A stretch of 42,974 nucleotides of DNA. Origin: an uncultured Candidatus Melainabacteria bacterium (GTDB lineage Bacteria > Cyanobacteriota > Vampirovibrionia > Gastranaerophilales > Gastranaerophilaceae). The translations under genes were made by a program, and so were the position numbers. Shown piece by piece: positions 32,575 through 41,934 of the stretch. The stretch is from assembly GCA_934700385.1 (NCBI GenBank), contig CAKUXO010000013.1, forward strand, positions 1-42,974, written 5' to 3'. The notes under the pieces are model-generated. The model searched no databases and had not been told where the DNA came from. It saw only the letters and a list, made by a program, of their open reading frames with translations. The stretch's first letter is position 1, and the number at the start of each line of letters is the position of its first letter.

Positions 32575-35500
32575 TTATGAATTATTATTTATTTTAAAAT
32601 TTAATACTACCTCAGAAATATAATAAAACAAATCCGCTAATTTGTTAAATATTTCACAAAAATCATCTTCATTTTTGTTCATAAGTAGAATTCCTTTAGT
32701 CTTAGCAAGGTTTTTGGGGGGATTGGTGTATGTAAAATTTCTTATAATTTTATTATCAATTTTTGATTTTAAAATCATCCACTCTTGATAAGAAAAAGGT
32801 GTATAAATTCTTAATTGACTTCCCATTTGTCTAATAGCACTTATACCTGCATTTGTGGCTAAAATTCTTAGTTTAACAAGTTTAATTAAATTTTCCACAC
32901 ATTCAGGAATTTTTGAAAATCTATCTTTAAAACTTGTTTCCATATCTTCTAATTCTGATAGGGAACTTGTATCTGATAATCTTTTATATTCAAGAATTTT
33001 TTGTTCATAAGTTTGCGCCCATTCATCAGGAATATAAGCGTCAGCGTTAATATCAACAATGGCGGGTTCTTTTTTAGGTTCTAATTTTTCATAAGGATTT
33101 TTGTTTTGCCTTTGTTTAATATCATTAATACATTCAGATAATAAATTACAATATGTATCAAACCCAACTGCAACCATTTGTCCGTGCTGTTTTGTTCCTA
33201 GAATGTTTCCAACACCTCTTATTTCAATATCTCTTAGAGCAATTTGATATCCACTTCCAAGTCTTGAAAAATCTTTAATTGAATTTAAACGTTTTTTAGC
33301 TTGTTCATTTAATTCTTTTGATTGTTTATAAAAACAGAAGCAATAGGCTTGTCTGTCTGAACGTCCAACTCGCCCTCTTAGTTGATATAGTTGTGCTAAA
33401 CCAAATTTATCAGCGTCATGGATAATTATTGTGTTAGCATTTGGAATATCAAGTCCTGATTCAATTATCGTTGTAGAAAGAAGAATGTCATATTCTTTAT
33501 TTAAAAATGCACAAATTACCCCTTCGAGCTCTTTTTCGTGCATTTGCCCATGGGCAACGGCAATTCTAGCATTAGGCACTATTTCAGATAGAATTTCTTT
33601 AAAGCGCATAATTGTTTCAACTCTGTTATAAAGATAATAAACCTGTCCTTCTCTTTGAATTTCTTGATTTATCGCATTTTTAACATATTGCTTAGAAAAT
33701 TCACCAACATAAGTTTTAACGCTTAATCTGTTTTTTGGTGGAGTATTTATAACAGATAAATCTTTAAGCCCTGATAATGCCATATTTAGTGTTCTTGGAA
33801 TAGGAGTAGCACTTAGAGATAAGATATCTATATTTTCTTTAAATTTTTTCAATTTTTCTTTATGACGAACGCCAAATTTATGTTCTTCATCTATAACTAA
33901 AAGCCCCAGTTTTTTAAATTGAATGTCATCAGATAGAAGTCTATGAGTTCCAATTACAACATCAAGCTCGCCATCATTAATTTTTTTAATTATTTCTTTT
34001 TGTTCTTTTGAAGTGCAAAATCTATTTAAAAGAGCAATTTTAACGTCATAAGGTTCAAACCTTTCTTTTAAGGTTTCAAAGTGTTGCATTGTAAGGATTG
34101 TTGTTGGCGCAATAAGCGCTGTTTGATATCCAGACATTACCGCTTTAAACATCGCTCTTAAGGCGATTTCTGTTTTACCAAAACCAACGTCAGCACAAAT
34201 TAACCTATCCATTGGTTTAATATTTTCCATGTCTTTTTTGGTTTCAATTATGGCTTTCATTTGATCGGGAGTTTCTGTGTATAAGAAATTTTCTTCCATT
34301 TCATATTGCCAGCTGCTATCTGGGTCAAATTCAATTCCTTTTGCAAGTTTTCTTTTTGCATATAAATCAAGTAAATCATAAGCGATTGATTCAACTTCTT
34401 TTTTAGCCTTTGCTTTTGTTGTTTCCCAAGCACTTCCGCCCATTTTTGAAAGTTTTGGTTTAACATTAGCACTTCCACGATATCTGCTTAATAAATTAAT
34501 TTGTTCAGCAGGCATGAAAAGTTTATCTGTTCCTTGAAATTGAATTTCAAGATAATCTTTTTGATTATCGTCAATTGTTTGTTTTGTTATGCCGTTATAA
34601 ATCCCGATACCATGGATACTATGCACAACATATTCGCCAATTTTTATATCGTTAATTGAATCAATATAATCTTGAGTTTGTTTATTTGAATAATATTTTT
34701 TAGTTGTGATGTCTTTATTATGCTTATTAAAAAGTTCTTTATCAGTTAGAAAAAGAAGTTTATCATTTGATATTTTTTCATCTTCAGAAACAACTCCACC
34801 ACAAGAAATATCGGGAAGATAAAAAATGTTTGAAGAAAAAATTTCTAATTCATCAAAAATTTCTTTTAATCTATTTGGAAAATTAGAACAGATATATATT
34901 TTATAGTTTTCATTTAAGTGTTTTTTAATATATTTTGAAACATTTTCAATGTTTGAAGAAAAAATAGGCGGCAAGTTAAGATTAAATTCAATTATTTTAT
35001 CGTAATCATCCGATAAAAAGTTATCTAGCCCAATTATTTTAAATTTTTTAATTTTTTTCTCAAATTCTTCAAAAGTATAATGATTTAAGTTATCTAAAGG
35101 TAATTTTAAATTAGAATCAAGAGCATCAGAATAGTTTTTCAAATAGGTTTCATCAATATATTTATATTTTGATAAAATTTGAGAAGACTCTTTAAAAATT
35201 AAAATATAATCATCTAGAAAATCTAAAACCCCAGAAGTTTCAAAAATAAAATCAGATAGATAATATTCAACGCCTTCAAAATATGTTGTTTCATTAATTT
35301 TTTCAATTAATTCATTTGAAATTCTTGTTTGAAATTCATCATCTTTTTTAATATTTTTTTCAATTTTTTGAATAAATTTTTTCTTATTTTCTTCATTTAA
35401 TAAGAATTTATAAAGTGGATAAATTGTTGTTTTTTCAATGTGTTCAAAACTTTTTTGATTAGATGTATTGAAATATCTTATATCTTCAATTGTATCCATA

Positions 35501-36069
35501 AAAAATTCAACCCTTAAAGGAGAATTATCCAAGGTATAGATATCTAAAATATCACCTCTTAGAGCGAATTCACCGATATCTTGAACGGTTGTTGTTCTTT
35601 TATAACCAAGTGAAGTTAATTTTTTAGAAATTTCAGAGTAATCTATTGTTTTATTTTTTTCTAATTCAAGAGAATTTTCCTTGTAGAATTTTTCAGTATT
35701 GAATTTTTCTAATAAACCTTTAACATCTGAAATAATTACATTTGGCTTATTTAAAAGGATATTTATTTGTTCTTTATAAATATAATAATTTTTTTCTAAT
35801 TCACTATAAAAATCAACTTCTTGCGCAGGATATACGCTTGATTCAATATTTAAAAGATTAGAAAGGTCTTTTTGCGCCTTTAGAGCTTCTTGTTCTGTTG
35901 AAACAACATAAAGAATTTTTTTATTACTTTTTAAAATTGAATTAATTAAAAATAAATCAAAAGGCGGCAAAAAACCGTTTAAAACCATTTTTGATTTTAA
36001 ACGGGAATTTATAAAGCCATCAATACAATTTATGTTTATATTGTTAAAAAGTTGATTATTATCAGACAT
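32575..36069 (-). CDS. mfd: Transcription-repair coupling factor Mfd
   Basis: A 1164-residue ATP-dependent translocase that removes stalled RNA polymerase and recruits UvrA. The UvrB-like N-terminal domains (about 1-450) are followed by the polymerase-interacting domain (about 460-530, KIGEYVVHSIHGIGIYNGIT), helicase motif I near 620 (CADVGFGKTEIALRA), DEEH near 720 (VIDEEHKFGVRHKE), motif III SATPIPRTL, motif VI QLRGRVGRSDRQAY and the C-terminal TRCF domain (about 1010-1120). Length is normal. It follows the acyltransferase gene after 1 nt. Confidence 0.96.
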   Translation of the reverse strand: MSDNNQLFNNININCIDGFINSRLKSKMVLNGFLPPFDLFLINSILKSNKKILYVVSTEQEALKAQKDLSNLLNIESSVYPAQEVDFYSELEKNYYIYKEQINILLNKPNVIISDVKGLLEKFNTEKFYKENSLELEKNKTIDYSEISKKLTSLGYKRTTTVQDIGEFALRGDILDIYTLDNSPLRVEFFMDTIEDIRYFNTSNQKSFEHIEKTTIYPLYKFLLNEENKKKFIQKIEKNIKKDDEFQTRISNELIEKINETTYFEGVEYYLSDFIFETSGVLDFLDDYILIFKESSQILSKYKYIDETYLKNYSDALDSNLKLPLDNLNHYTFEEFEKKIKKFKIIGLDNFLSDDYDKIIEFNLNLPPIFSSNIENVSKYIKKHLNENYKIYICSNFPNRLKEIFDELEIFSSNIFYLPDISCGGVVSEDEKISNDKLLFLTDKELFNKHNKDITTKKYYSNKQTQDYIDSINDIKIGEYVVHSIHGIGIYNGITKQTIDDNQKDYLEIQFQGTDKLFMPAEQINLLSRYRGSANVKPKLSKMGGSAWETTKAKAKKEVESIAYDLLDLYAKRKLAKGIEFDPDSSWQYEMEENFLYTETPDQMKAIIETKKDMENIKPMDRLICADVGFGKTEIALRAMFKAVMSGYQTALIAPTTILTMQHFETLKERFEPYDVKIALLNRFCTSKEQKEIIKKINDGELDVVIGTHRLLSDDIQFKKLGLLVIDEEHKFGVRHKEKLKKFKENIDILSLSATPIPRTLNMALSGLKDLSVINTPPKNRLSVKTYVGEFSKQYVKNAINQEIQREGQVYYLYNRVETIMRFKEILSEIVPNARIAVAHGQMHEKELEGVICAFLNKEYDILLSTTIIESGLDIPNANTIIIHDADKFGLAQLYQLRGRVGRSDRQAYCFCFYKQSKELNEQAKKRLNSIKDFSRLGSGYQIALRDIEIRGVGNILGTKQHGQMVAVGFDTYCNLLSECINDIKQRQNKNPYEKLEPKKEPAIVDINADAYIPDEWAQTYEQKILEYKRLSDTSSLSELEDMETSFKDRFSKIPECVENLIKLVKLRILATNAGISAIRQMGSQLRIYTPFSYQEWMILKSKIDNKIIRNFTYTNPPKNLAKTKGILLMNKNEDDFCEIFNKLADLFYYISEVVLNFKINNNS

Positions 36070-36070
36070 T

Positions 36071-36904
36071 TTACTGCTTATTATCGTCTTTCATGCCTAT
36101 ATTTTTTAATCTTCTTTCGATATCTCGCCACCAGCTTAGTTTTTGTTTATAAAGATATCTATATCCTTCAAAATCGCCTCTTGAAATTTGAAGTTGTTGA
36201 TTATCGCACATTTTTTCAAAATCACGTTCTAATTTATGGCAAAATTCTTTTCTGTTTTCCTTGAATTCGTAATATGTATCAACTTTTCCAAATTCAACAA
36301 CGACTTCCGGTTTATCTTGTCTTAAAAATGTGTAATTAACACTTACAGGACATAGGTTAATTCCGCCATACATTTTTGTAGCATTTTCAACAAGATATGC
36401 TAAGCCTGATTGGAAAACTTCAGGACGATAATGTGGCGGTCTTATTATTCCTTGGGGGAATAACCAAAAATTAATGTCTGGTTTATCAAGGGTTGTTGCT
36501 GCATATTTTAGAGATTTAATTGCATCTTGAGCTGATTTTTTATTTACAGGAAAACAACCGATATATTGAAACAAAGGAAATCTATTCATTTCTTCAATCA
36601 TAAGACGAAGTTTGCCGTGCATTATTCTTCTTGCAACAGTATAACCAATTATACCGTCCCACCAATTATTGTGGTTAGTGTAAAATAATATTGCTTTTGT
36701 TTTATCTCTTTTTTCAAGATTTTCATAACCTTTATACATAAAAGAATGAAATCTTGCTTCAACCATTCTTTTAAACACAAAATCAGCAACCATTAACCAA
36801 AAAGGAACATCTTTTGCAGTTCTAAATTTTTCTTCTCTATTTCTTAAAATTGTAGGTGGCGTGTCACAATATAGATGTTGTGGAGTTTTAATTTCTGTTG
36901 TCAT
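36071..36904 (-). CDS. 1-acyl-sn-glycerol-3-phosphate acyltransferase-like protein (PlsC family)
   Basis: A 277-residue membrane-associated acyltransferase that should esterify lysophosphatidate or a similar lipid. The catalytic HxxxxD motif is H78-D83 (YTNHNNWWDG). The glycerol-phosphate motif, usually FPEG(T/S)R, reads FPQGIIRPP at 149-157, with Gln replacing Glu, a deviation I associate with an uncharacterised PlsC subgroup. No strong transmembrane helix is seen, except the moderately hydrophobic helix at about 33-46. It lies 1 nt after the zinc-ribbon/AAA gene and 1 nt before mfd. Whether the substrate is lysophosphatidate or a glycolipid is uncertain. Confidence 0.85.
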   Translation of the reverse strand: MTTEIKTPQHLYCDTPPTILRNREEKFRTAKDVPFWLMVADFVFKRMVEARFHSFMYKGYENLEKRDKTKAILFYTNHNNWWDGIIGYTVARRIMHGKLRLMIEEMNRFPLFQYIGCFPVNKKSAQDAIKSLKYAATTLDKPDINFWLFPQGIIRPPHYRPEVFQSGLAYLVENATKMYGGINLCPVSVNYTFLRQDKPEVVVEFGKVDTYYEFKENRKEFCHKLERDFEKMCDNQQLQISRGDFEGYRYLYKQKLSWWRDIERRLKNIGMKDDNKQ

Positions 36905-36905
36905 A

Positions 36906-39900
36906 TTATCTGTTATCCTCCATAATTCGATTTAGCTGACAATGAGCTCTGAATGATGTTAATTCTTTTTCTATTTTTTTAGCAATATTTGAAAGATTTA
37001 ACTTGTTTGCCATTTCTATTGTCTTATTATACATTTTTATAATGTTTTGTGCATAGTCATGCTTTTTATTATCCATAACGGCAGATAATAATTCTCTTGA
37101 AATTGTTGCTTTCAATCCATTTAATCTTACTTGAAGATAAAGTAGTTCGTTTGTTGTGGCACTTTGCAAAGCTAAATCGCAATACATTTTTGCATTTTCT
37201 TTATCATTTAATTTTAAATATGCCTTTGCAAGAAGTTCTTGGAATAAAATTTTGAAATATATGTTGTTATTTTGAGCATTTTCACAAATTTTAACCGCTT
37301 TTTCACAAATTTCAACGCAATACATATCTGCTTTATTATATGCTGTTGCAGCGGCACTAATATACCAAGCTAAAAGAGCGCCGAAGGCTATTTTCTTACT
37401 TGAAAAATATTGCATTTGACTTGTTGAAATTTCAATTGCTTTTAAATATGACTTTTCTTGAAGCAGAACATAGGCTAAAAGTGTTTTTAAAATGTTTTTA
37501 GATACTTCATCTTTACAATTGTTAGCATAAGCCGTTGCCTCAAAAAGTTCTTCTTTAATTGAAGATGTATCTAATCTTAAAATTTTATTTATTAAGCTGA
37601 TTATATTCCAAAAAGAAACTAAATTAGGGGTGTCGATTATGTAAGAATAGTCTTTAACTATTTCTTGAAGAATTGTATCTGATTCATCAAAATATCCTCT
37701 TGAAGTGTTTGCCATAGCTTCAGCGTAAGCAAGGCGCACTTTAAGAGTATCTGCTTTTTGACCTTTTTCTTTTTGAAGAACTTTATCTATTTCATCAATT
37801 AGTTCAAAAGCCAATGGAGAGCCTTGAATTGAATAGCTTTGAGCTAAAATTATGTTTGCTTCAATCCAAGAATAGAAAATTTCATTTTGACTTATCCATT
37901 TATGTTTTGAGAAGAAATTAAGATGTTTTTGCAAAGTTGGGTTAATTTCTGTATTAACAAGGCTTGCGATTTCTTCCCATAAACCAAGCTCTAAAAGGGC
38001 TTGAAGTTTTTTAGTTTTAATTAAGGCAACTTGAAGTTCAAGCGTTCCTCTTTTTTCATTTGGTTCTTTTGAAGTGAAATATTTTAGAACGTTATCAACA
38101 ACTTCTACAACAGCGTTGTAGTCTTGGGTTAAATATGAACTTTTAACAAGATAACCCGATAAATCTATTATTTTATTTGTATCGTTAAATTTTTGCGCCG
38201 CAACAATTACATTAGAAAGATAATCTTTTGCTTCTTGTGGATTTTTGATATAGATTAATTTTCCAAGTCTTTCACAGATGTTATTTTTAATATATTCAAA
38301 ATGATCTGTTTTAACGCTTTCTAATAATATTAAACTTTGTTTTTGCGCCATAGCATAAATATTTATATCGCCAATGAAAGCGGCATATTGTAAACTTGCA
38401 CTCCAAAGTTTAAAGGCGAGTTCTTTATCTTGAATTATTTGAGCTAAAATCGGACAAATTAAAGGAGTTGAAATAATTTTATCGCTTAAATTTACAAGAA
38501 GTTTTCTTGAATAAGTTTTAATTAATTCTTCTTCTTTAGCTTTAATATAACAATAAGACCAAGTTAGAGAGTTTTTAAAACCGTAAACATCGTCAAATTT
38601 TCTTTTTAAATAGCCTTTTTTCTCTAGTTTTGAAACTATTTCAAAAAATTCATTTTCATTTAATTCAAAAACATTTGAAAGCAACTTATAATCTAATTTA
38701 TCACCTAATAAAGAGGCAACATTTAAGAAGATATATTCTTTTTCAAAATTTTCTTTTAAGAATTCTAAACGCAAATTGAAACATTCTTCAAGATTAGATG
38801 GAATTTCCATATCTGCAAAAACAACATTAAAGCGAACAGATTTATCTTGAATGTATAATATTTTTCTTTCAAAAAGATATTGCATTATTTGTTCAAGATA
38901 GGCTATGTTACCTTGAGCATTATAGGCAATTTGAGCGATTATTTCATTTGGTACGTTTGAATTTTCACCTAAAATTTTTCTAACAAAAATTTTACTTTCA
39001 GAGGTGTTATATTGTCTTAAAGATATGTTAAGGCAATTTTCATTGTTTAATTTGTTGGTTTGGAAATAAATTGCAATTGAGTGGCGGTTTTTATAAGCCA
39101 AAATCATTTTTGCATTTTTGTTAAAGTAATCTTGTTCAACAAGATATTTTATAAAGCCATAAGACGATTCATCAATTAAATCAAAATCATCTATCATAAA
39201 AATAACATTTTTCTTTTGTTTAATATATTCAAAAATATCTTTTAAATATTTATATGTTATTTCTTTATTAATTAAAATGTTTTCAAAATAATCTTTTTTA
39301 AGTGGATAGATAAGATTAGCAAGGGTTTCAAGTTTTTCTTCTTCAATTTTATCTAGTTCAAGAGTTTGTAAAACTTTCTTTTCAAAAGTTTTTAAATTGA
39401 ATTCTTTTTCTAAAACATTAGGGCAATCAAAAAGACTTATAAAAAAGCTTTGAATTAAGCCATAAGAGCTAACTTGAGTTAGGGCAGAACATTTTGCATA
39501 AAAAACAACAGTGTGCTTCATTGAAGCCTTTGTAATTTTATAATAAATGTCGTTTAAAAGATGAGTTTTTCCGCTTCCACGAGCAGCATTAACAGAAATT
39601 GCTCTAATTTGAGAATCGCTTTTTAAAACGCTGTTTAAGATTTTTTCAAGAGCTTTATCATAATTTTCATCTTGGGCATGCTCAAAAGTTGGCTTTTGAT
39701 CAAGGAAAATCATTTTATATGAATCAGCTGAAATTTTAATTAAAGATAATTCAGAATTTAATTTAATATAAGCGTCATTTGAAACAATTATATCCTTGCT
39801 TGAACCATATTTTAATTGAGTTGGAAGAAGATTAGAATTGTTTTTTAAAGTTATGGCGAATTTATAAGTTAAGCCGCAATCAAGCGTTTTTTCAAGAATT

Positions 39901-40613
39901 TGATTAAATTTAAGAAATTCTTGTTCAAATTGTTCGATATTATTTAATATTTTAGCATTTTTATTGTATTCAAAATCAAGTTTTGTACAATGTGAATTTA
40001 CAAAATCACATGTTGAATTAAAGGCAATTTTAATTGCAGTTTTAATGTTTTGAATTACTTTTTGTTTAAATTCTTCGTCGTTATATTTTTCAAAAATAGA
40101 ATCAAGATTAATAAAATCAATGAAAACAGATAATAAATCAGGATTTTCAGGAGTTTTTTGCTCTTGTTGAGCTTGTTTTACAACTTGCTTTTGAGGTTGT
40201 TTTTGTTTTGGTGAACTATCTTCAAAAGTTGTTTTAAGAGTTTCTTGATTTTCAAAATTAATGTTTAATTTTTTGGGTTTAGGGTTGTTATCGTTAGCTT
40301 TTTGGATTTGTTTTTGTTCAAGTTGAGGGTTTATTTTTTCAGATTGTACTTGTTGCTCAATTGGCTTCTTAGGCTCTATCAGTGCAGAATTAAAGTCATA
40401 ATCACATTTTCTGCAAACAGAACTTGTTGCATAGTTTGCACTATGGCATTTTGGGCAGAATTTAACAAAAGTATAGCCACATTTTTTGCAGCTTACAGAA
40501 CCAAGACGTGTTGGGGAAGAACATCTGGGGCATTTAAAAATTAATTTTAAGCTACAATTTGGGCAAACTGCATCTGTTGAAGATACTTTAGCCTTACATC
40601 TTGGACAAATCAA
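36906..40613 (-). CDS. Zinc-ribbon / degenerate cyclase-like / AAA ATPase / TPR protein
   Basis: A 1235-residue modular signalling protein. I start it at the TTG at 40613 (MICPRCKAK), with TAGGA upstream; an earlier TTG at 40664 would prefix a hydrophobic stretch and overlap the promoter. Six CxxC knuckles (about 3-6, 17-20, 28-31, 42-45, 53-56, 67-70) give three zinc ribbons. A Gln/Lys-rich linker leads to a class III nucleotide-cyclase-like region (about 160-305, starting LLSVFIDFINL) in which the second metal Asp motif is not visible. Then come Walker A at 343-350 (ARGSGKTH), Walker B at 470-477 (IFMIDDFD), a winged-helix-like region near 620-680, and TPR helices to the end. This resembles STAND-type cyclase-AAA-TPR proteins. 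It heads the plsC-mfd-PPIase operon. Confidence 0.82.
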   Translation of the reverse strand: MICPRCKAKVSSTDAVCPNCSLKLIFKCPRCSSPTRLGSVSCKKCGYTFVKFCPKCHSANYATSSVCRKCDYDFNSALIEPKKPIEQQVQSEKINPQLEQKQIQKANDNNPKPKKLNINFENQETLKTTFEDSSPKQKQPQKQVVKQAQQEQKTPENPDLLSVFIDFINLDSIFEKYNDEEFKQKVIQNIKTAIKIAFNSTCDFVNSHCTKLDFEYNKNAKILNNIEQFEQEFLKFNQILEKTLDCGLTYKFAITLKNNSNLLPTQLKYGSSKDIIVSNDAYIKLNSELSLIKISADSYKMIFLDQKPTFEHAQDENYDKALEKILNSVLKSDSQIRAISVNAARGSGKTHLLNDIYYKITKASMKHTVVFYAKCSALTQVSSYGLIQSFFISLFDCPNVLEKEFNLKTFEKKVLQTLELDKIEEEKLETLANLIYPLKKDYFENILINKEITYKYLKDIFEYIKQKKNVIFMIDDFDLIDESSYGFIKYLVEQDYFNKNAKMILAYKNRHSIAIYFQTNKLNNENCLNISLRQYNTSESKIFVRKILGENSNVPNEIIAQIAYNAQGNIAYLEQIMQYLFERKILYIQDKSVRFNVVFADMEIPSNLEECFNLRLEFLKENFEKEYIFLNVASLLGDKLDYKLLSNVFELNENEFFEIVSKLEKKGYLKRKFDDVYGFKNSLTWSYCYIKAKEEELIKTYSRKLLVNLSDKIISTPLICPILAQIIQDKELAFKLWSASLQYAAFIGDINIYAMAQKQSLILLESVKTDHFEYIKNNICERLGKLIYIKNPQEAKDYLSNVIVAAQKFNDTNKIIDLSGYLVKSSYLTQDYNAVVEVVDNVLKYFTSKEPNEKRGTLELQVALIKTKKLQALLELGLWEEIASLVNTEINPTLQKHLNFFSKHKWISQNEIFYSWIEANIILAQSYSIQGSPLAFELIDEIDKVLQKEKGQKADTLKVRLAYAEAMANTSRGYFDESDTILQEIVKDYSYIIDTPNLVSFWNIISLINKILRLDTSSIKEELFEATAYANNCKDEVSKNILKTLLAYVLLQEKSYLKAIEISTSQMQYFSSKKIAFGALLAWYISAAATAYNKADMYCVEICEKAVKICENAQNNNIYFKILFQELLAKAYLKLNDKENAKMYCDLALQSATTNELLYLQVRLNGLKATISRELLSAVMDNKKHDYAQNIIKMYNKTIEMANKLNLSNIAKKIEKELTSFRAHCQLNRIMEDNR

Positions 40614-40652
40614 ACCAATTAATCCTAAAAATGTTATAACACTACAAAATAA

Positions 40653-40681
40653 ATTATAATACAAATATATTATTTTTTAAA
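40653..40681 (-). promoter_or_regulatory. Putative promoter of zinc-ribbon/AAA gene
   Basis: Minus strand TTTAAA (40681-40676), 17 nt, TATAAT (40658-40653). Transcription would start near 40645, about 30 nt before the TTG at 40613. The region is very AT-rich, so chance matches are likely, but the -10 is perfect. Confidence 0.45.
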
Positions 40682-40731
40682 ATTTTTTTGTAAATTTTTC
40701 TAAATTTTTTTATTCCTTTTATTTTTTGTTG

Positions 40732-40737
40732 TAATAT
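40732..40737 (+). promoter_or_regulatory. -10 box of pdxJ, leaderless arrangement
   Basis: TAATAT (40732-40737) followed by exactly 6 T and then the ATG at 40744. No ribosome site and no clear -35 are visible. Expected transcription start equals the first base of pdxJ. Confidence 0.4.
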
Positions 40738-40743
40738 TTTTTT

Positions 40744-41451
40744 ATGAAATTAGGAGTAAATATAGACCACATAGCCACATTAAGAAATGCTCGTGGCGGA
40801 GTAGAACCATCTATTGTTGAGGGCGCAAAAATAGCTTTAAAAGAAGATATCCACGCTCTTACTATGCACTTAAGAGAAGATAGACGTCATATTAAAGATA
40901 AAGATTTATATGATGTTAAAAATCTTAACGCAAAAATTAATCTTGAAATGGCAGCTGTTTCAGAAATTCAAAAAATCGCTCTAGACCTTGTTCCATATAG
41001 CGTTTGCTTAGTTCCTGAACGTCGCCAAGAAATTACAACAGAGGGTGGTTTAAATGTTTTAGGTCAAAAGGAATATTTAAAAGAATTTATTAAACCACTT
41101 AAAGAAAAGGGGATTTTAGTTAGTCTTTTTATAGATCCAGATATCTCTCAAGTTGAAGCAGCAAGCTATGTTGGGGCAGATTATATCGAACTTCATACAG
41201 GAAGTTTTGCTTTGGCTTTTGAAAAAAATGACTATAAAAATGAACTTGAAAAATTAAAGCATGCCGCAAAAAAAGCTCAAACTTTAGGTTTAAAAGTTAA
41301 TGCCGGTCATGGGCTTAATTATCAAAATGTTTATTTGATGAAAGAAGTTGAAAATTTATGTGAATTAAATATTGGTCATTCAATTATTTCAAAAGCAATA
41401 TTCACAGGACTTCAAGACGCAATTAAAGAAATGATTTCTTTAATTAAATAA
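40744..41451 (+). CDS. pdxJ: Pyridoxine 5'-phosphate synthase
   Basis: A 235-residue TIM-barrel enzyme that condenses 1-deoxy-D-xylulose 5-phosphate with 3-amino-2-oxopropyl phosphate in the DXP-dependent vitamin B6 pathway. The N-terminus KLGVNIDHIATLRNARGG with the catalytic His, HLREDRRHIKDKD, NLEMAAV with the catalytic Glu, LVPERRQEITTEGG, and VNAGHGLNYQNV with the third His are all conserved. Length is typical (about 240). No ribosome site is visible. Presence of PdxJ indicates the DXP pathway common in cyanobacteria and proteobacteria, not the PdxST route. It is divergent from the zinc-ribbon/AAA gene. Confidence 0.96.
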   Translation: MKLGVNIDHIATLRNARGGVEPSIVEGAKIALKEDIHALTMHLREDRRHIKDKDLYDVKNLNAKINLEMAAVSEIQKIALDLVPYSVCLVPERRQEITTEGGLNVLGQKEYLKEFIKPLKEKGILVSLFIDPDISQVEAASYVGADYIELHTGSFALAFEKNDYKNELEKLKHAAKKAQTLGLKVNAGHGLNYQNVYLMKEVENLCELNIGHSIISKAIFTGLQDAIKEMISLIK

Positions 41452-41468
41452 AAAAATAATAAAAATGC

Positions 41469-41497
41469 TTGACAATAAAAATTGTCTTAGATATATT
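41469..41497 (+). promoter_or_regulatory. Strong promoter of rplU-rpmA
   Basis: A perfect TTGACA (41469-41474), 17 nt, TATATT (41492-41497). Transcription should begin near 41504, giving a leader of about 70 nt before rplU. Confidence 0.8.
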
Positions 41498-41503
41498 ATT
41501 AAT

Positions 41504-41574
41504 TGCAGATAGGTTGGTCGCACCGAAATGCTTAATTTAATTAAGCTGCGATTCCTTAAAAGAAAGGACATTCA
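41504..41574 (+). ncRNA. Structured 5' leader of rplU (candidate ribosomal protein leader)
   Basis: The leader can fold into one long irregular hairpin. An outer stem pairs GG-TCGCA (41516-41522) with TGCGA-TT-CC (41547-41555). A one-sided 7-nt bulge CCGAAAT (41523-41529) follows, and an inner stem pairs GCTTAAT (41530-41536) with ATTAAGC (41540-41546). The AAAGGA ribosome site at 41563-41568 lies 3' of the fold. Autoregulation by L21 through leader RNA is known in other bacteria; similarity to any known leader class is not established here. Confidence 0.5.
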
Positions 41575-41931
41575 ATGTACGCTATAGTTGAAACAGGCGG
41601 AAAACAATATAAACTTGAAGAAGGAAGATATGTAGATATCGAATTGTTAGAAGCCAATGAAAACGACAAAGTTACTTTTGATAAAATCGTTATGTTAGTT
41701 AACGGTAAAAAATCAAAAGTTGGAAGACCCTATGTAGCTTCTGCTACTGTTGATGGTACCGTTGTTAAAAATGACAAAGCAAGAAAAGTAATTGTTTACA
41801 AACAACGTCCTAAAAAGGGCACAAGAGTTAAACAAGGTCACAGACAACAATTCACTCGTGTTATGATTAACAAAATCAACACAAAAGCTTCAAAAGCTGC
41901 TAAAAGTGAAGAAACAACAGGAGAAGAATAG
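41575..41931 (+). CDS. rplU: 50S ribosomal protein L21
   Basis: A 118-residue ribosomal protein that binds 23S rRNA domain I/II near L20. The start MYAIVETGGKQYKLEEGRYV, the KIVMLVNGKKSKVGRPYV strand and the RNA-binding KRPKKGTR-like and GHRQQFTRVMINKI segments (seen as QRPKKGTRVKQGHRQQFTRV) are diagnostic. A Lys/Ser/Glu-rich tail of about 15 residues extends beyond the family core. A GAAAGGA ribosome site precedes the ATG, and rpmA follows after 3 nt. Confidence 0.97.
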   Translation: MYAIVETGGKQYKLEEGRYVDIELLEANENDKVTFDKIVMLVNGKKSKVGRPYVASATVDGTVVKNDKARKVIVYKQRPKKGTRVKQGHRQQFTRVMINKINTKASKAAKSEETTGEE

Positions 41932-41934
41932 AAA

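Noticed and set aside
36071..36264. Plus-strand small open frames opposite plsC, smc, lpxA, lpxD and mfd
   Set aside because: All lie antisense to well-supported conserved genes, show no ribosome site or family motifs, and reflect the AT-rich codon pattern of the opposite strand.
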